Of a stretch of DNA of 64,000 nt, positions 16,153 through 24,831 are shown in pieces; positions within the stretch are counted from its first letter, which is position 1, and each line of letters opens with the position of its first letter. The notes under the pieces are model-generated. The model was not told the DNA's origin. It made no database searches and worked only from the letters and a program-made list of their open reading frames with translations. The position numbers and the translations under genes are program-made. Source of the DNA: CAYHMW01 sp964357925 (lineage in GTDB: Bacteria > Patescibacteriota > Microgenomatia > UBA8517). The stretch spans positions 29,693 through 93,692 of the forward strand of contig CAYHMW010000001.1 in NCBI GenBank assembly GCA_964357925.1. The letters run 5' to 3'.

Positions 16153-18114
16153 ATGAGTGGGGAAGCTCCTGTACAGAAATCAAAGACTAAGATTCTAGCT
16201 CTCTCTTTGGGGGCGCTTGGTGTTGTATACGGAGATATAGGGACATCGCCCTTGTATGCAGTTCGTGAGATATTTTTTAATCACCAGCATCATGTAGAGA
16301 CGTCTGCTCAAAATGTTCTCGGTGTCATAAGTTTAGTTTTTTGGGCACTTACAATTATTGTTTCATTCAAATATGTTGTATTGGTCTTGCGGGCAGATAA
16401 TGATGGTGAAGGTGGGGTGTTTGCGCTCTTTTCTCTTTTAAAACAGTATAAGACTAAGTTTTCGTTGTTTGTGTCAGCGCTTCTCATCTTTGCTGCGGGT
16501 CTCCTTTTTGGGGACGGCATTATAACGCCTGCTATTTCTGTGCTTTCCGCAGTTGAGGGGTTGACTGTTGCCACTCCATTTTTTACTCCCTATGTTATCC
16601 CAATAACTCTTGCGATTATAACTGGGCTTTTTATGGTTCAGAGCCGAGGGACTGCAAAAATTGGCGCGGTATTCGGTCCAATTGTTGGAGTTTGGTTTGT
16701 GAGCATTGTGCTTTTGGGATTAAGGCAGATTCTTTTGGAACCAGGTGTATTGGTTGCTGTAAACCCAATTTACGCTTTTCATTTTTTGACTGGTGCTCAT
16801 GTTCGCGAGGTCCTTCTTGTGCTTGGATCTGTGATGCTTGTGGTTACTGGTGGCGAGGCGATGTATGCAGATATGGGGCACTTTGGGAGGCTTCCTATCA
16901 GGCTTTCGTGGTTTAGCATTGTTTATCCGGCATTGCTTGTGAACTATTTTGGGCAGGGCGCTTACCTACTTCGTGGAGGAGAGGTTGTAAACGGAAACTT
17001 ATTTTTCAGTATGGTGCCTCCGGCATTTTTAATCCCGATGGTAATTCTCGCGACCTTGGCCACAATTATTGCGTCTCAGGCATTGATTACTGGAGCTTTT
17101 TCTTTGGCTGCACAGGCCTTGGGGCTTAAGCTCCTGCCTTTTATGGAAGTGCGGCACACTCATGAGGAACATGAGGGGCAGCTTTACGTCCCTTTTATTA
17201 ATTGGGCGCTTTACGCGGGATGTGTACTTCTTGTTATTTATTTTGGAACGAGCTCCAATTTGGCATCTGCATATGGACTTGCGGTATCTGGCGTGATGTT
17301 TGTTACTGCGCTTGGCATGATGGTTGTTGCTCGGAAAAATTGGGGTTGGTCTGCCTGGAGCGCCTATTCGTTGTTTTCTCTTTTGGCCGCAATTGATGCT
17401 TCGTTTTTGATCGCTAACTCACTCAAGTTTTTATCTGGAGGGTTTGTTCCAGTCCTTATTGCTATTGCAATTTACCTAATCATGCAGTCGTGGGCTTGGG
17501 GGTTAAAGAAAGTGATCGAATCGTATGCTGCTAATTCAAGGATGACGATCCGTGACCTCATAAAGCTAAAAGAAGAAGCGGAGCACGCAATACCAAAATC
17601 AATGGTTATTGTCGCTTATAATGCTCGTGAAGATTTGTCTGATCCTGTGCCCATGGTGCAGCAAACTTTATGGGATAGGTATGGTGAGCTTTCGAAGCAC
17701 ATAATTTTTTTGAGTGTAAAGTTTAGGAGAATGCCACATATATCACAGAAGAACAGGTATAAGATCCATAAATTTTATGAGGACAGGAAGAAGGGGAGTA
17801 TTGTTTCGGTTATCGTGAACCATGGATTTATGGAGGAGATTAATCTCGACGAAGAGTTTTTGAATATTGCTGAGCATGAGCATATTAATATTGATAATCA
17901 TCCTTCAGAGTGGCTCATACATGTTTCGCATGAGAGAGTGGTTCTTGGTGAGGGACTCCGAATGTTTGATTGGTTGAGGTATACCTTATTCCAGTTCTTG
18001 TCTAGGAATAGTGCGACAATTGATGAGTTTTGGGGATTGGGAACAAAAAGCCAGTTGTCAGTTGAAGTGGTGCCTGTGTGGTTTGGAGAGAAACCGCTGT
18101 CGGAAACTCTTTAA
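16153..18114 (+). CDS. kup: Kup-family potassium uptake transporter
   Basis: 653 residues. The N-terminus has the KUP signature ALSLGALGVVYGDIGTSPLYA. About twelve membrane helices follow (for example LLFGDGIITPAISVLSAVEG, VVTGGEAMYADMGHFG), then a cytoplasmic C-terminal domain from about residue 440 with soluble KUP-type sequence (HIIFLSVKF, DWLRYTLFQFLSRN). It imports K+ with protons (family knowledge). The last 113 nt overlap the 3' end of msrA on the other strand. Confidence 0.93.
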   Translation: MSGEAPVQKSKTKILALSLGALGVVYGDIGTSPLYAVREIFFNHQHHVETSAQNVLGVISLVFWALTIIVSFKYVVLVLRADNDGEGGVFALFSLLKQYKTKFSLFVSALLIFAAGLLFGDGIITPAISVLSAVEGLTVATPFFTPYVIPITLAIITGLFMVQSRGTAKIGAVFGPIVGVWFVSIVLLGLRQILLEPGVLVAVNPIYAFHFLTGAHVREVLLVLGSVMLVVTGGEAMYADMGHFGRLPIRLSWFSIVYPALLVNYFGQGAYLLRGGEVVNGNLFFSMVPPAFLIPMVILATLATIIASQALITGAFSLAAQALGLKLLPFMEVRHTHEEHEGQLYVPFINWALYAGCVLLVIYFGTSSNLASAYGLAVSGVMFVTALGMMVVARKNWGWSAWSAYSLFSLLAAIDASFLIANSLKFLSGGFVPVLIAIAIYLIMQSWAWGLKKVIESYAANSRMTIRDLIKLKEEAEHAIPKSMVIVAYNAREDLSDPVPMVQQTLWDRYGELSKHIIFLSVKFRRMPHISQKNRYKIHKFYEDRKKGSIVSVIVNHGFMEEINLDEEFLNIAEHEHINIDNHPSEWLIHVSHERVVLGEGLRMFDWLRYTLFQFLSRNSATIDEFWGLGTKSQLSVEVVPVWFGEKPLSETL

Positions 18115-18625
18115 ATAGTTTTTTGATTTTGGGGTCTATAACCGCTTTGCAGTAATTAGCCTCTTTATTGTTATTGTAATAGTCTTGGTGATAATCCTCT
18201 GCCTTCCAGAATTTTTCAAGTGGAAGTATGAGAGTTACGATTAGGTCTTTGTAGTTTTTTTGAGCTTTGGTTATTCCTGATTCTGCGGCATTTTTTTGAT
18301 CTTCGTTGGAGTAGAACACAATAGAGCGGTATTGTGCACCGGTATCTGCTCCTTGTTGGTTGATTGTAGTCGGATCATGGGTTTTGAAAAAAATATCAAG
18401 GAGAGATTCATAGGTAATGATATTTGGATTAAAAACTATTTCTACTGCCTCTGCGTGGCCAGCGTTGCCGGTACTTACTTCTTCATAGTTTGGGTTTGCC
18501 ATCTTGCCTCCGGCGTAACCAGAGGTTACAGAGAGAACACCGTTTATGCGCTGGAAAATTGCTTCTGTACACCAGAAGCATCCCCCTGCAAAAACTGCAA
18601 TTTGAGTATCTTTGTTATCAGGCAT
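18002..18625 (-). CDS. msrA: Peptide-methionine (S)-S-oxide reductase
   Basis: The MsrA fold is present up to about residue 171: AVFAGGCFWCTEAIF holds the catalytic Cys in GCFWC, followed by GYAGG, HAEAVEIVF, THDPTTINQQGAD, GAQYRSIVF and KAEDYHQDYY. It repairs oxidised methionine in proteins. The final ~36 residues (FPTAVSLQTTQAP to HQLSHYS) are antisense to kup and not family-like; they probably arose when an earlier stop was lost. Upstream, the LCP gene ends 1 bp before its start on the same strand. Confidence 0.92.
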   Translation of the reverse strand: MPDNKDTQIAVFAGGCFWCTEAIFQRINGVLSVTSGYAGGKMANPNYEEVSTGNAGHAEAVEIVFNPNIITYESLLDIFFKTHDPTTINQQGADTGAQYRSIVFYSNEDQKNAAESGITKAQKNYKDLIVTLILPLEKFWKAEDYHQDYYNNNKEANYCKAVIDPKIKKLFKEFPTAVSLQTTQAPLQLTTGFLFPIPKTHQLSHYS

Positions 18626-18626
18626 A

Positions 18627-19742
18627 TTAGTATTTTAATTCATTTTTTATAAACGTGTGAATTTCTGTGAAGTTTTGGTCTCCTGCTTTGGGTATTAGTA
18701 GGTACTGGTTATTTTGGCTTACTGCGCTTTGCAGATAATTTTTGTCAGTAATGTTGATATTTTTTACTTTGTAATTATCTACTTTGCCTAATAGCCCTGT
18801 GGTTGTGATTGCATCGTCGAGACTGATGTCTGTTCTTACAAATGTTTGATACTCTTTGTAGAGACCCTCAATATTTTGAATAGCGTTTATAGAAATCAGT
18901 TTCATGATAAGGGCTTTGAGAATGGCTTGCTGTCTTTCGCCCCTGGCAAAGTCATCACCAGAGGTTGTGCTGTGACGCGAACGGGCAAATTTAAGCGATG
19001 TAGCACCATTCATATTTGTATTACCTTTTGAGAAATTTAGAGTTTCGTAGCGGCACTGGAATTCCTTTTCCAAAAGGAAACCGCTTCTCGTTGCTGTAAG
19101 TTTGGCAATATCTTCTCCGCTTTTGCCACAGCTTTCGTTTTCCAGACCTTTGACGGGGTAATACTCGTCTGTGAAGGTTACTGGGACATCAATATCAAGT
19201 CCACCTAATAGATCGACTGCTTTTGTGAAGCTGTCGAAATCAATTGCAACATAATAATCTGGGAAGAGCCCTGTGACTTTGTAAACTGCATGTTTTCCTA
19301 AGTTGCCACCTCCGTGATAGCCTTGATAGATTGGTTCTTTGAGAGGATACCCTGTGTCATCGTTGCCGATCGCGTAGCTCATGTTAATTTTGTGAGGCTC
19401 CTTTTGATCAGAGCGAGTGGGGAGTTCAACCCATATGTCTCTAGGGATGGCAATAAGTGATATTTCTTGAGGTTTTGGATCGATATGTATTAAGATAATG
19501 GCATCTGCGAGCATGCCTCCATCATGCCCGCGACCTCCATGGCCCATCAGAAGCACATCCATACCAGTATCTTTTTCCACGATGGGTTGGTAGGAGTTCC
19601 TAAATAGTTTTGGAGGTATTGATACTGCTTTTTTTACCGTGCCAAACTTGAGGATCACGAGAGGTAAGATAATTATGAGAGGAATGAGTCCGAGCAGAAT
19701 GCCTGTTGCGAGTTCGAAAAAATCAGGCAGATATCTTTTCAT
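18627..19742 (-). CDS. LytR-CpsA-Psr (LCP) family cell-wall ligase
   Basis: 371 residues with an N-terminal membrane anchor (residues ~12-33) and an extracellular LCP domain: MDVLLMGHGG, ADAIILIHID, SLIAIPRDIWVELP, HKINMSYAIG, YYVAIDFDSFTKAVDLLGG, LKFARSRHSTTSGDDFARGERQ. The Arg/Asp residues in RSRHS...DDFARG and IPRD are those that bind the polyprenyl-pyrophosphate substrate. LCP enzymes attach glycopolymers to peptidoglycan or proteins. It lies between the He_PIG-like gene and msrA on the minus strand. Confidence 0.92.
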   Translation of the reverse strand: MKRYLPDFFELATGILLGLIPLIIILPLVILKFGTVKKAVSIPPKLFRNSYQPIVEKDTGMDVLLMGHGGRGHDGGMLADAIILIHIDPKPQEISLIAIPRDIWVELPTRSDQKEPHKINMSYAIGNDDTGYPLKEPIYQGYHGGGNLGKHAVYKVTGLFPDYYVAIDFDSFTKAVDLLGGLDIDVPVTFTDEYYPVKGLENESCGKSGEDIAKLTATRSGFLLEKEFQCRYETLNFSKGNTNMNGATSLKFARSRHSTTSGDDFARGERQQAILKALIMKLISINAIQNIEGLYKEYQTFVRTDISLDDAITTTGLLGKVDNYKVKNINITDKNYLQSAVSQNNQYLLIPKAGDQNFTEIHTFIKNELKY

Positions 19743-19756
19743 GGAAATGGCAGTGT

Positions 19757-20347
19757 CTAGTCAATGATCGTTAGGGGGATTGTTTTTTGTATCGAGTCGG
19801 CATCGTCTTTTAATGTGAAGTTAAGATGAAAAATACCTGATCTTTCTGGGACGCCGCTTATTTTACATTCGATACGACGAATTTTTTCTTCACTTGCGTT
19901 TAATTCTGATGCTGACTCCACACATTTTTGTATACTGAGGCCAGGTGGAAGTTCTTTGGCGATGAGAGTTAGATTATCAGCAATGTCTAAATCAAATCCA
20001 CTAACTGTTGCATCGTAATTTTCTCCCACGGTACCAATGGGTAATGAAGCGGTAGAAATTGATGGGGTGTTGTTTTCTGCCTTAACTGATTTATCCCTGC
20101 TTGCTTTTGAGAGAGACGGCGTCTTTTGTTGGCCGATTAACCCAAGACCAATTGGCATTGCTAGTAATAGGATGACCATCATGAAGAGTGCGACTTTTTG
20201 ATCGGCGGGAATGTCAGCATACGGACGGTATGAATAAAAAGCCTTTTTTTCTTCTTTGGGGAGTTCTGGAAGTTTAAATTCTTTTGATGGAGTGAGGCTT
20301 GTCACTACTGTTGTTTTTTCTTCGTCTCCTTTCTTTTTCCCGAACAT
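19757..20347 (-). CDS. Single-pass membrane protein with an Ig-like (He_PIG) domain
   Basis: 196 residues: a charged cytoplasmic N-terminus (MFGKKKGDEEKTT), one membrane span at ~53-70, then an extracellular module with ASLPIGTVGENYDATVSG, ELPPGLSI and CKISGVPERSGIFHLNFTLKD. The order T.G..Y..TV, LPPGL and I.G.P...G.F.F is characteristic of He_PIG / putative Ig domains. It is first in a minus-strand unit with the LCP gene 14 bp on, so a surface or cell-wall role is likely. Confidence 0.75.
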   Translation of the reverse strand: MFGKKKGDEEKTTVVTSLTPSKEFKLPELPKEEKKAFYSYRPYADIPADQKVALFMMVILLLAMPIGLGLIGQQKTPSLSKASRDKSVKAENNTPSISTASLPIGTVGENYDATVSGFDLDIADNLTLIAKELPPGLSIQKCVESASELNASEEKIRRIECKISGVPERSGIFHLNFTLKDDADSIQKTIPLTIID

Positions 20348-20435
20348 AGATAGATTATAGCAGTACGTTATTTTTTGTGTTGGCTTAGTCTATGATGGGA
20401 CTGTGATGACAAATGGGGAATCTTATCCTGTAGTG

Positions 20436-20464
20436 TTGAATTATTGACTTCGATTTTATATAAT
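20436..20464 (+). promoter_or_regulatory. Promoter of the 20525 orphan gene
   Basis: TTGAAT (20436-20441), 17-nt spacer, TATAAT (20459-20464). The leader of about 55 nt ends in the strong ribosome-binding site GGGAGGTG. Confidence 0.7.
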
Positions 20465-20524
20465 AAAGCCTTGGTGGTGGTCTCGCACATTTTAAAGCAA
20501 GGACAATAACGAGGGAGGTGTTTG

Positions 20525-20929
20525 ATGGTACAGCGAATCGTTACAGTAGCATCGCAGTCTTGGGTGCTAGTTGAGGCCCTAGAAGAGGCAGGTGTCAAGG
20601 ATGGACATACCGTTAAGGTTGTCGTTCCTCGTGTGCGAGTTGGCCCTTTGACTTATGGTGTTTTGGCGGCCAATAATGTCGCACCTCAGATGGACATTAT
20701 ATATTTTTGTGATGTTGAGGGTGTTGAAATCCTCGATATTAGCGGCAATCCTTATAAGGATGAACTGCCCGATGATGTCATCCTGCCCAAGGGTGGGATA
20801 GTTGTTCCGAACGGTCCGGGTTGGTATGACCTGGTGGCAACAATCCATGTGAATGGCGCCACCCGGATTCTAAGTGTTCCCAGGCCGAAATTGTTGCCGG
20901 AGTGGATTCCTGTGCCGGTGCCGGCATAG
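20525..20929 (+). CDS. Hypothetical protein, orphan gene with full expression signals
   Basis: 134 residues from ATG 20525 (a TTG just upstream is less likely). Beta-rich and hydrophobic, with no signal peptide and a single Cys; sequence includes VKDGHTVKVVVPRVRVGPL, GVEILDISGNPY and PKLLPEWIPVPVPA, the last a proline-rich tail. Not recognised. Its own promoter, GGGAGGTG 5 nt before ATG, and a rho-independent terminator at 20971-20999 make it a self-contained transcription unit. No function is proposed. Confidence 0.65.
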   Translation: MVQRIVTVASQSWVLVEALEEAGVKDGHTVKVVVPRVRVGPLTYGVLAANNVAPQMDIIYFCDVEGVEILDISGNPYKDELPDDVILPKGGIVVPNGPGWYDLVATIHVNGATRILSVPRPKLLPEWIPVPVPA

Positions 20930-20970
20930 AGGCTCTGTGTTGGGCCACCATCTTGCTATTGTTGTTTTTG

Positions 20971-20999
20971 AACCCCACAATCATGTGGGGTTTTATTTT
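20971..20999 (+). terminator. Rho-independent terminator
   Basis: AACCCCACA (20971-20979), loop ATCA, TGTGGGGTT, then TTTATTTT to 20999. It closes the 20525 transcript. Confidence 0.9.
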
Positions 21000-21031
21000 G
21001 GTTTGAAATGGTGTGACTTATTTCGTAATAG

Positions 21032-21059
21032 TTGATTTATCCCCCAAATATGGTATATT
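21032..21059 (+). promoter_or_regulatory. Extended -10 promoter of the RRM protein gene
   Basis: TTGATT (21032-21037), 16-nt spacer, TATATT (21054-21059) preceded by TGG (extended -10). The ~65-nt leader contains two GGCGGT(C/G) stretches and may be regulatory. Confidence 0.6.
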
Positions 21060-21129
21060 TTGCCTTAACAGGAGGGGCGTTCTTATTTGTGAGGCGGTCT
21101 TTCCAAAATAGTAAGGCGGTGAGAATGTT

Positions 21130-21489
21130 TTGAACAAAAAGTTATATGTCGGAAACCTCGATTGGGGAGTCGTTTATGATGACCTAGTTGCTACTTTTTC
21201 CCAGGCAGGAACAGTTACTGATGCTGTTGTAATTACTGATAAATACACAGGACGAAGCAAAGGATTTGGATTTGTTGAATTTGAAACTGAGGAAGCAGCA
21301 CAAAAGGCTATTGAAATGTTCAATGGTCAAGAACTCAAGGGCCGACAATTAGTTGTAAATGAGGCTAAACCTCGTGAAGAGGGTGCAGCTCCACAACAGG
21401 ATACGGGTGGCATGGCGCAAGCAACTGAAGTGCCACAAGAACCAGAAGTAGTGGAAGAGGCTGAGGCTCCAGAAGAAAAAGCAGCTTAA
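21130..21489 (+). CDS. RRM-domain RNA-binding protein
   Basis: 119 residues, TTG start placed so that RNP2 (KLYVGNL) begins at residue 4. RNP1 is SKGFGFVEF near residue 45. The RRM spans about residues 1-80; an acidic Gln/Glu/Ala-rich tail follows (EPEVVEEAEAPEEKAA). Such small RRM proteins in bacteria bind RNA and are often cold-induced. It has its own promoter and a long leader. The stop is one base before the convergent ung stop, with no terminator. Confidence 0.88.
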   Translation: MNKKLYVGNLDWGVVYDDLVATFSQAGTVTDAVVITDKYTGRSKGFGFVEFETEEAAQKAIEMFNGQELKGRQLVVNEAKPREEGAAPQQDTGGMAQATEVPQEPEVVEEAEAPEEKAA

Positions 21490-22152
21490 TTACCAATCAA
21501 TTGGTGATTTGTCGTGCATAATAAGATAGGCATTTGTAAGGCTAAAGTGTTTGCAGCCAAAAAATCCTTTATCTGCGGATAGCGGAGATGGGTGGGCTGA
21601 CTTTAGCACCAGATGGTTTTTTGGGTCAATAAATTCACCTTTTTTCTGGGCGTAGCTACCCCAGAGCAGAAAGACTAGGTGGCTTCTTTTTTGTGAGAGT
21701 TTTTGTATTACTGCATCTGTAAACTCTTCCCAGCCAACTCGTTGGTGTGAGCCTGCTAGCCCTTCCCGGACGGTAAGAGTTGCGTTTAGCAGCAGAACTC
21801 CTTGGCGTGCCCAACGACTGAGATTGCCACTTTTGGGTGGAGTGTTTTCTGTGTCTTTTTCGATTTCTTTGTAGATATTGACAAGGGAGGGTGGGATGGC
21901 GATTCCGTCATTGACTGAGAAGGCCAGACCGTTCGCTTGACCTTCACTGTGGTATGGATCCTGTCCCAAGATTACTACCTTTACAAGGTCCAGAGGGGTG
22001 GAATCAAGTGCACTGAAGATTTGTTTTGGATGGGGGTAAACGGTACCTTTTTGGTACTCATCCTTTATAAAGTTTGTGAGGGTTACGAAGTAATTTTTTG
22101 TAAATTCTTCTTCGAGAGTTTGTCTCCAAGATTCCTCGAGTTTGATGGACAT
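21490..22152 (-). CDS. ung: Uracil-DNA glycosylase (family 1)
   Basis: 220 residues. Motifs are VVILGQDPYHSEGQANGLAF (catalytic Asp in GQDPYH), LLLNATLTVREGLAGSH, LVFLLWGSYAQKKG and LKSAHPSPLSADKGFFG (catalytic His, HPSPLS). It removes uracil from DNA. Length is the usual ~220. The ATG overlaps the stop of the upstream YGGT-like gene as TAATG. Confidence 0.96.
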   Translation of the reverse strand: MSIKLEESWRQTLEEEFTKNYFVTLTNFIKDEYQKGTVYPHPKQIFSALDSTPLDLVKVVILGQDPYHSEGQANGLAFSVNDGIAIPPSLVNIYKEIEKDTENTPPKSGNLSRWARQGVLLLNATLTVREGLAGSHQRVGWEEFTDAVIQKLSQKRSHLVFLLWGSYAQKKGEFIDPKNHLVLKSAHPSPLSADKGFFGCKHFSLTNAYLIMHDKSPIDW

Positions 22153-22622
22153 TACTTAAAGATGATCTTAATTAGGCGCGCAAGGCCAAAAAAGACCAAT
22201 CCATAGACGAGAAGAGCAACTAGTACTTCAAATTCAAGTTGATAGTTTTGATAGCCTTTTGGGCCACCAAACATAGATTCAAAAGGAATCATGAAAGGGG
22301 TCGTCAGTTGAAATATAAAGTCTACAAATGGCGTTGTTCTGCTTGCTCCGAAGAGTGAGAGTACGAACCTGAATAATAGGAGCGCGGCGACACCAAAATA
22401 TGTAAAGAGTGTTATTTGTTCAGCTTTTTCTATTGCGTCGTTTCTGTTTCCGCCGGCTTGGGGTATTGGAGGTTTGTTTAGGGGATTTGGATTTGGGACT
22501 GGTGTGGGTGGAACGACAGATGAGTTATTTTGTGGATATATGTTGGGGTTTGGCTGTTGAACCGGTTCTATTTGTTCTTGCGGTAGTGGTTGGCTTTGTT
22601 GTTGGGTATTGTCTGGATACAT
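22152..22622 (-). CDS. YGGT-like membrane protein with a Pro/Gln/Asn-rich N-terminus
   Basis: 156 residues. The first ~60 are low-complexity and cytoplasmic (PQEQIEPVQQPNPNIYPQNN), then two membrane spans (about 73-93 and 132-152) separated by FQLTTPFMIPFESMFGG. The TTPF..PF...FG segment and the second helix VLVALLVYGLVFFG resemble the YggT family of envelope and division-related proteins. Translation is coupled to ung through TAATG. A functional link with ung is not implied. Confidence 0.65.
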   Translation of the reverse strand: MYPDNTQQQSQPLPQEQIEPVQQPNPNIYPQNNSSVVPPTPVPNPNPLNKPPIPQAGGNRNDAIEKAEQITLFTYFGVAALLLFRFVLSLFGASRTTPFVDFIFQLTTPFMIPFESMFGGPKGYQNYQLEFEVLVALLVYGLVFFGLARLIKIIFK

Positions 22623-22772
22623 GGTGCTAATTTTATCATCATTTTTCGATTACATGCAATTTAGAGTATATTGAGATATGGATGGGCCCACCACAATTTC
22701 AGCGCAAGCCTTAGTTGTACTATGCGTACGCGGCTTGAGCCGAAATTTGTTGGCGGGTGGGAGGTGATTAGT

Positions 22773-22955
22773 ATGAAATTGAAGAAGAAGGATTGGGGAC
22801 AATTGTCGCAAGCATTGATGGGCGGTGCGTTTTTGTGCGTTGTATTGTCAGGCATTGGTTTTACCGGGACTGATATTTGGCTCGCTTCTACTCAATGGTT
22901 ATTGGTTGCTGCTCTATTGGCCCTATTCGGAATTTATTCAAGAATGAATGCTTGA
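22773..22955 (+). CDS. Small two-TM membrane protein
   Basis: 60 residues from ATG 22773 (MKLKKKDWGQLSQALMGG to FGIYSRMNA). The start is fixed by the strong ribosome-binding site GGGAGGTG 6 nt upstream; the frame is open further upstream but lacks such a site. Two hydrophobic spans (about 14-30 and 37-54). Not recognised. The same ribosome-binding sequence precedes the 20525 gene. Confidence 0.6.
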   Translation: MKLKKKDWGQLSQALMGGAFLCVVLSGIGFTGTDIWLASTQWLLVAALLALFGIYSRMNA

Positions 22956-22986
22956 GGAGCGTTGGCCTCTCGCGTAGAATGGGTTA

Positions 22987-23709
22987 ATGAGAAAGGTAGT
23001 TGCTTTGATGATGCTTTTTGTTTTGGCCTTTGCCTTGCCGTCGCCTATCCATGCTGCGATTGTGGATATATCGGTGGATGGTGATCTTACTATCAATGTG
23101 TTGTCGTATGAAAGCCCTGAATTCGAGCGAGGATCGATTGAAGTAAAGAAGGTTTTTGATGGGAAGATTCCTATTGGTGAGAAGATTAATCTTTCAAACA
23201 ATGGTGGAAAGGCAAAGCTTTTGGTTTCTAGTAATGGTGAGAGCTTCGAGGCTGATGTTACTTCTTATAATGGCAATATAATTGAGATAGAGGAGAAAGC
23301 CGCCCCGAAGAGGGTCCGCGTGATGTATGAAAATGGAAGTTTTCTGATACAGCAGCGTGGATATACTGCAAAGACTTCGTATCCAATTAATATTGATGCG
23401 GCAACGAAGGAGTTCTCTGTGCGGACTGATAGTGGGGTAACCTTTTTGACTATTTTGCCATATGACGCAATGGCTAGTTTGTTCCGTGCTGGTATTTTGA
23501 CCGAGATTGGAGAGGATGGGAATGTCGAGCTTGATACTTCGGGGGAGGGAGCCCTCCAGTATATTGCGCACGGTGAGCGAAGCATTAAACTGTTTAGATT
23601 ATTGGAGGTGACTGTACCGGTGACGGCGACTGTTAGTGTGGCCAGTGGCGAGCTTGCAGTTATTGAGCAGCCTCTTTGGCTATCTGTCTTTGGATATTTC
23701 TTGAGTTAA
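22987..23709 (+). CDS. Secreted hypothetical protein
   Basis: 240 residues with a clear signal peptide (VVALMMLFVLAFALPSPIHA, cleavage likely after HA). The mature part is beta-rich (IVDISVDGDLTINVL, FEADVTSYNGNIIEIEEK, RVRVMYENGSFLIQQRGYTAKT) with no Cys, and ends in a hydrophobic LWLSVFGYFLS segment that may anchor it. Not recognised. It precedes tpiA by 2 nt, so it may share transcription with the carbon island. Confidence 0.65.
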   Translation: MRKVVALMMLFVLAFALPSPIHAAIVDISVDGDLTINVLSYESPEFERGSIEVKKVFDGKIPIGEKINLSNNGGKAKLLVSSNGESFEADVTSYNGNIIEIEEKAAPKRVRVMYENGSFLIQQRGYTAKTSYPINIDAATKEFSVRTDSGVTFLTILPYDAMASLFRAGILTEIGEDGNVELDTSGEGALQYIAHGERSIKLFRLLEVTVPVTATVSVASGELAVIEQPLWLSVFGYFLS

Positions 23710-23711
23710 TC

Positions 23712-24371
23712 ATGATTTTTGTAAATTTTAAGACCTACGAGCAGGCAACTGGGGAGAGGGCACTTGATTTAGTAAAAGTGTTGGAGGGTTGTTCTGAGGA
23801 AAGTCAGACAAAAATAATTCCGGTGTTGCAGGCATCCGACCTTAAGGAGGCGAGCCTGATGACTAAACTTGAGATATGGACACAGCATATTGATCCTGTA
23901 ACCTTTGGGGCACACACGGGGTCGATTTTACCTGAGGCCGTTAAAGAAGATGGTGCAAATGGAGTTTTTTTAAACCATTCGGAGCATAAGTTTAATAATT
24001 TTGATGATTTGACTCACGCTGTATTGCGGGCGAAGGAGGTGGGCTTGAAGACTTTGGTTTTTGCGGGAGATTTGGAGGAGCTTAAGAAAATACTCACACT
24101 TCGCCCTGATTTTGCTTCGTATGAGCCGCCAGAATTGGTTGGAAGTACCACAACATCGGTAGCGGAGGCTAAGCCGGAAGTTGTTGCAAAAGCGGTTGAA
24201 ATAGCCCGCGATGCTAGAATTCCTTTGGTGGTCGGAGCCGGGATTAAGAGTGAAAAAGATGTGAGGGTGAGCATGGAGCTGGGGGCTGTGGGAATTGCGG
24301 TGGCATCGGATATTGTTAAGTCAGAGGACCCGAAAGCGAGGACAGAAGAACTGTTGAAAGGGTTTAGTTAA
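23712..24371 (+). CDS. tpiA: Triosephosphate isomerase, archaeal-type
   Basis: 219 residues from ATG 23712. MIFVNFKTYEQATG holds the active-site N and K, GVFLNHSEHKF the catalytic His, and YEPPELVGS the catalytic Glu. The short length and the YEPPELVG loop are those of archaeal TIM rather than the ~250-residue bacterial form (YEP.WAIGTG). It interconverts glyceraldehyde-3-phosphate and dihydroxyacetone phosphate. First gene of the carbon island, followed 4 nt later by rpiB. Confidence 0.9.
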   Translation: MIFVNFKTYEQATGERALDLVKVLEGCSEESQTKIIPVLQASDLKEASLMTKLEIWTQHIDPVTFGAHTGSILPEAVKEDGANGVFLNHSEHKFNNFDDLTHAVLRAKEVGLKTLVFAGDLEELKKILTLRPDFASYEPPELVGSTTTSVAEAKPEVVAKAVEIARDARIPLVVGAGIKSEKDVRVSMELGAVGIAVASDIVKSEDPKARTEELLKGFS

Positions 24372-24375
24372 TGTT

Positions 24376-24828
24376 ATGAAAGTATATTTAGGCTCTGATC
24401 ATAGGGGCTTCAAAATCAAAGAAAAAATTAAGGTTTGGCTTCTTGAACATGATTATGAGGTTCTCGATCAGGGTGCGCACACTCTGGATGAGAATGATGA
24501 CTACACAACTTTTGCAGGGAGGGTGGCATCAAGTGTTGCTTTAAATAGAAATTCGATGGGGATTTTGGCTTGTGGAAGTGGGGTTGGGGTGGATGTCATG
24601 GCAAATAAATTTGATGGAGCCAGGAGTTCAATTGGGAAGGAACCAGAACAAGTTGAAGCAGGCAGGCGGGATGATGATATGAATATATTGGTGATTGCAG
24701 CTGACTACACCAGTGATGGTGAAGCGATTGAAATGGTTGAGAAGTTTTTGGAAACTGAATTTGCTGAGAATACGGAGCGCTATCAGAGAAGGCTACGTGA
24801 CATTGCACGCGTGGAGGAGAATAATTAA
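24376..24828 (+). CDS. rpiB: Ribose-5-phosphate isomerase B (RpiB/LacAB family)
   Basis: 150 residues. GSDHRGFKIKEKIK (N-terminal phosphate/aldose region), DDYTTFAGRVA (usually YPD-FA), LACGSGVGVDVMANKF (catalytic Cys in CGSG) and IAADYTSDGEAI. It interconverts ribose-5-phosphate and ribulose-5-phosphate. It lies between tpiA and pgk with 3-4 nt spacing, which fits the pentose-phosphate genes downstream. Confidence 0.9.
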   Translation: MKVYLGSDHRGFKIKEKIKVWLLEHDYEVLDQGAHTLDENDDYTTFAGRVASSVALNRNSMGILACGSGVGVDVMANKFDGARSSIGKEPEQVEAGRRDDDMNILVIAADYTSDGEAIEMVEKFLETEFAENTERYQRRLRDIARVEENN

Positions 24829-24831
24829 GAT

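Noticed and set aside
20444..20464. TTGACT with TATAAT as promoter
   Set aside because: The spacer is only 9 nt; TTGAAT at 20436 gives 17 nt.
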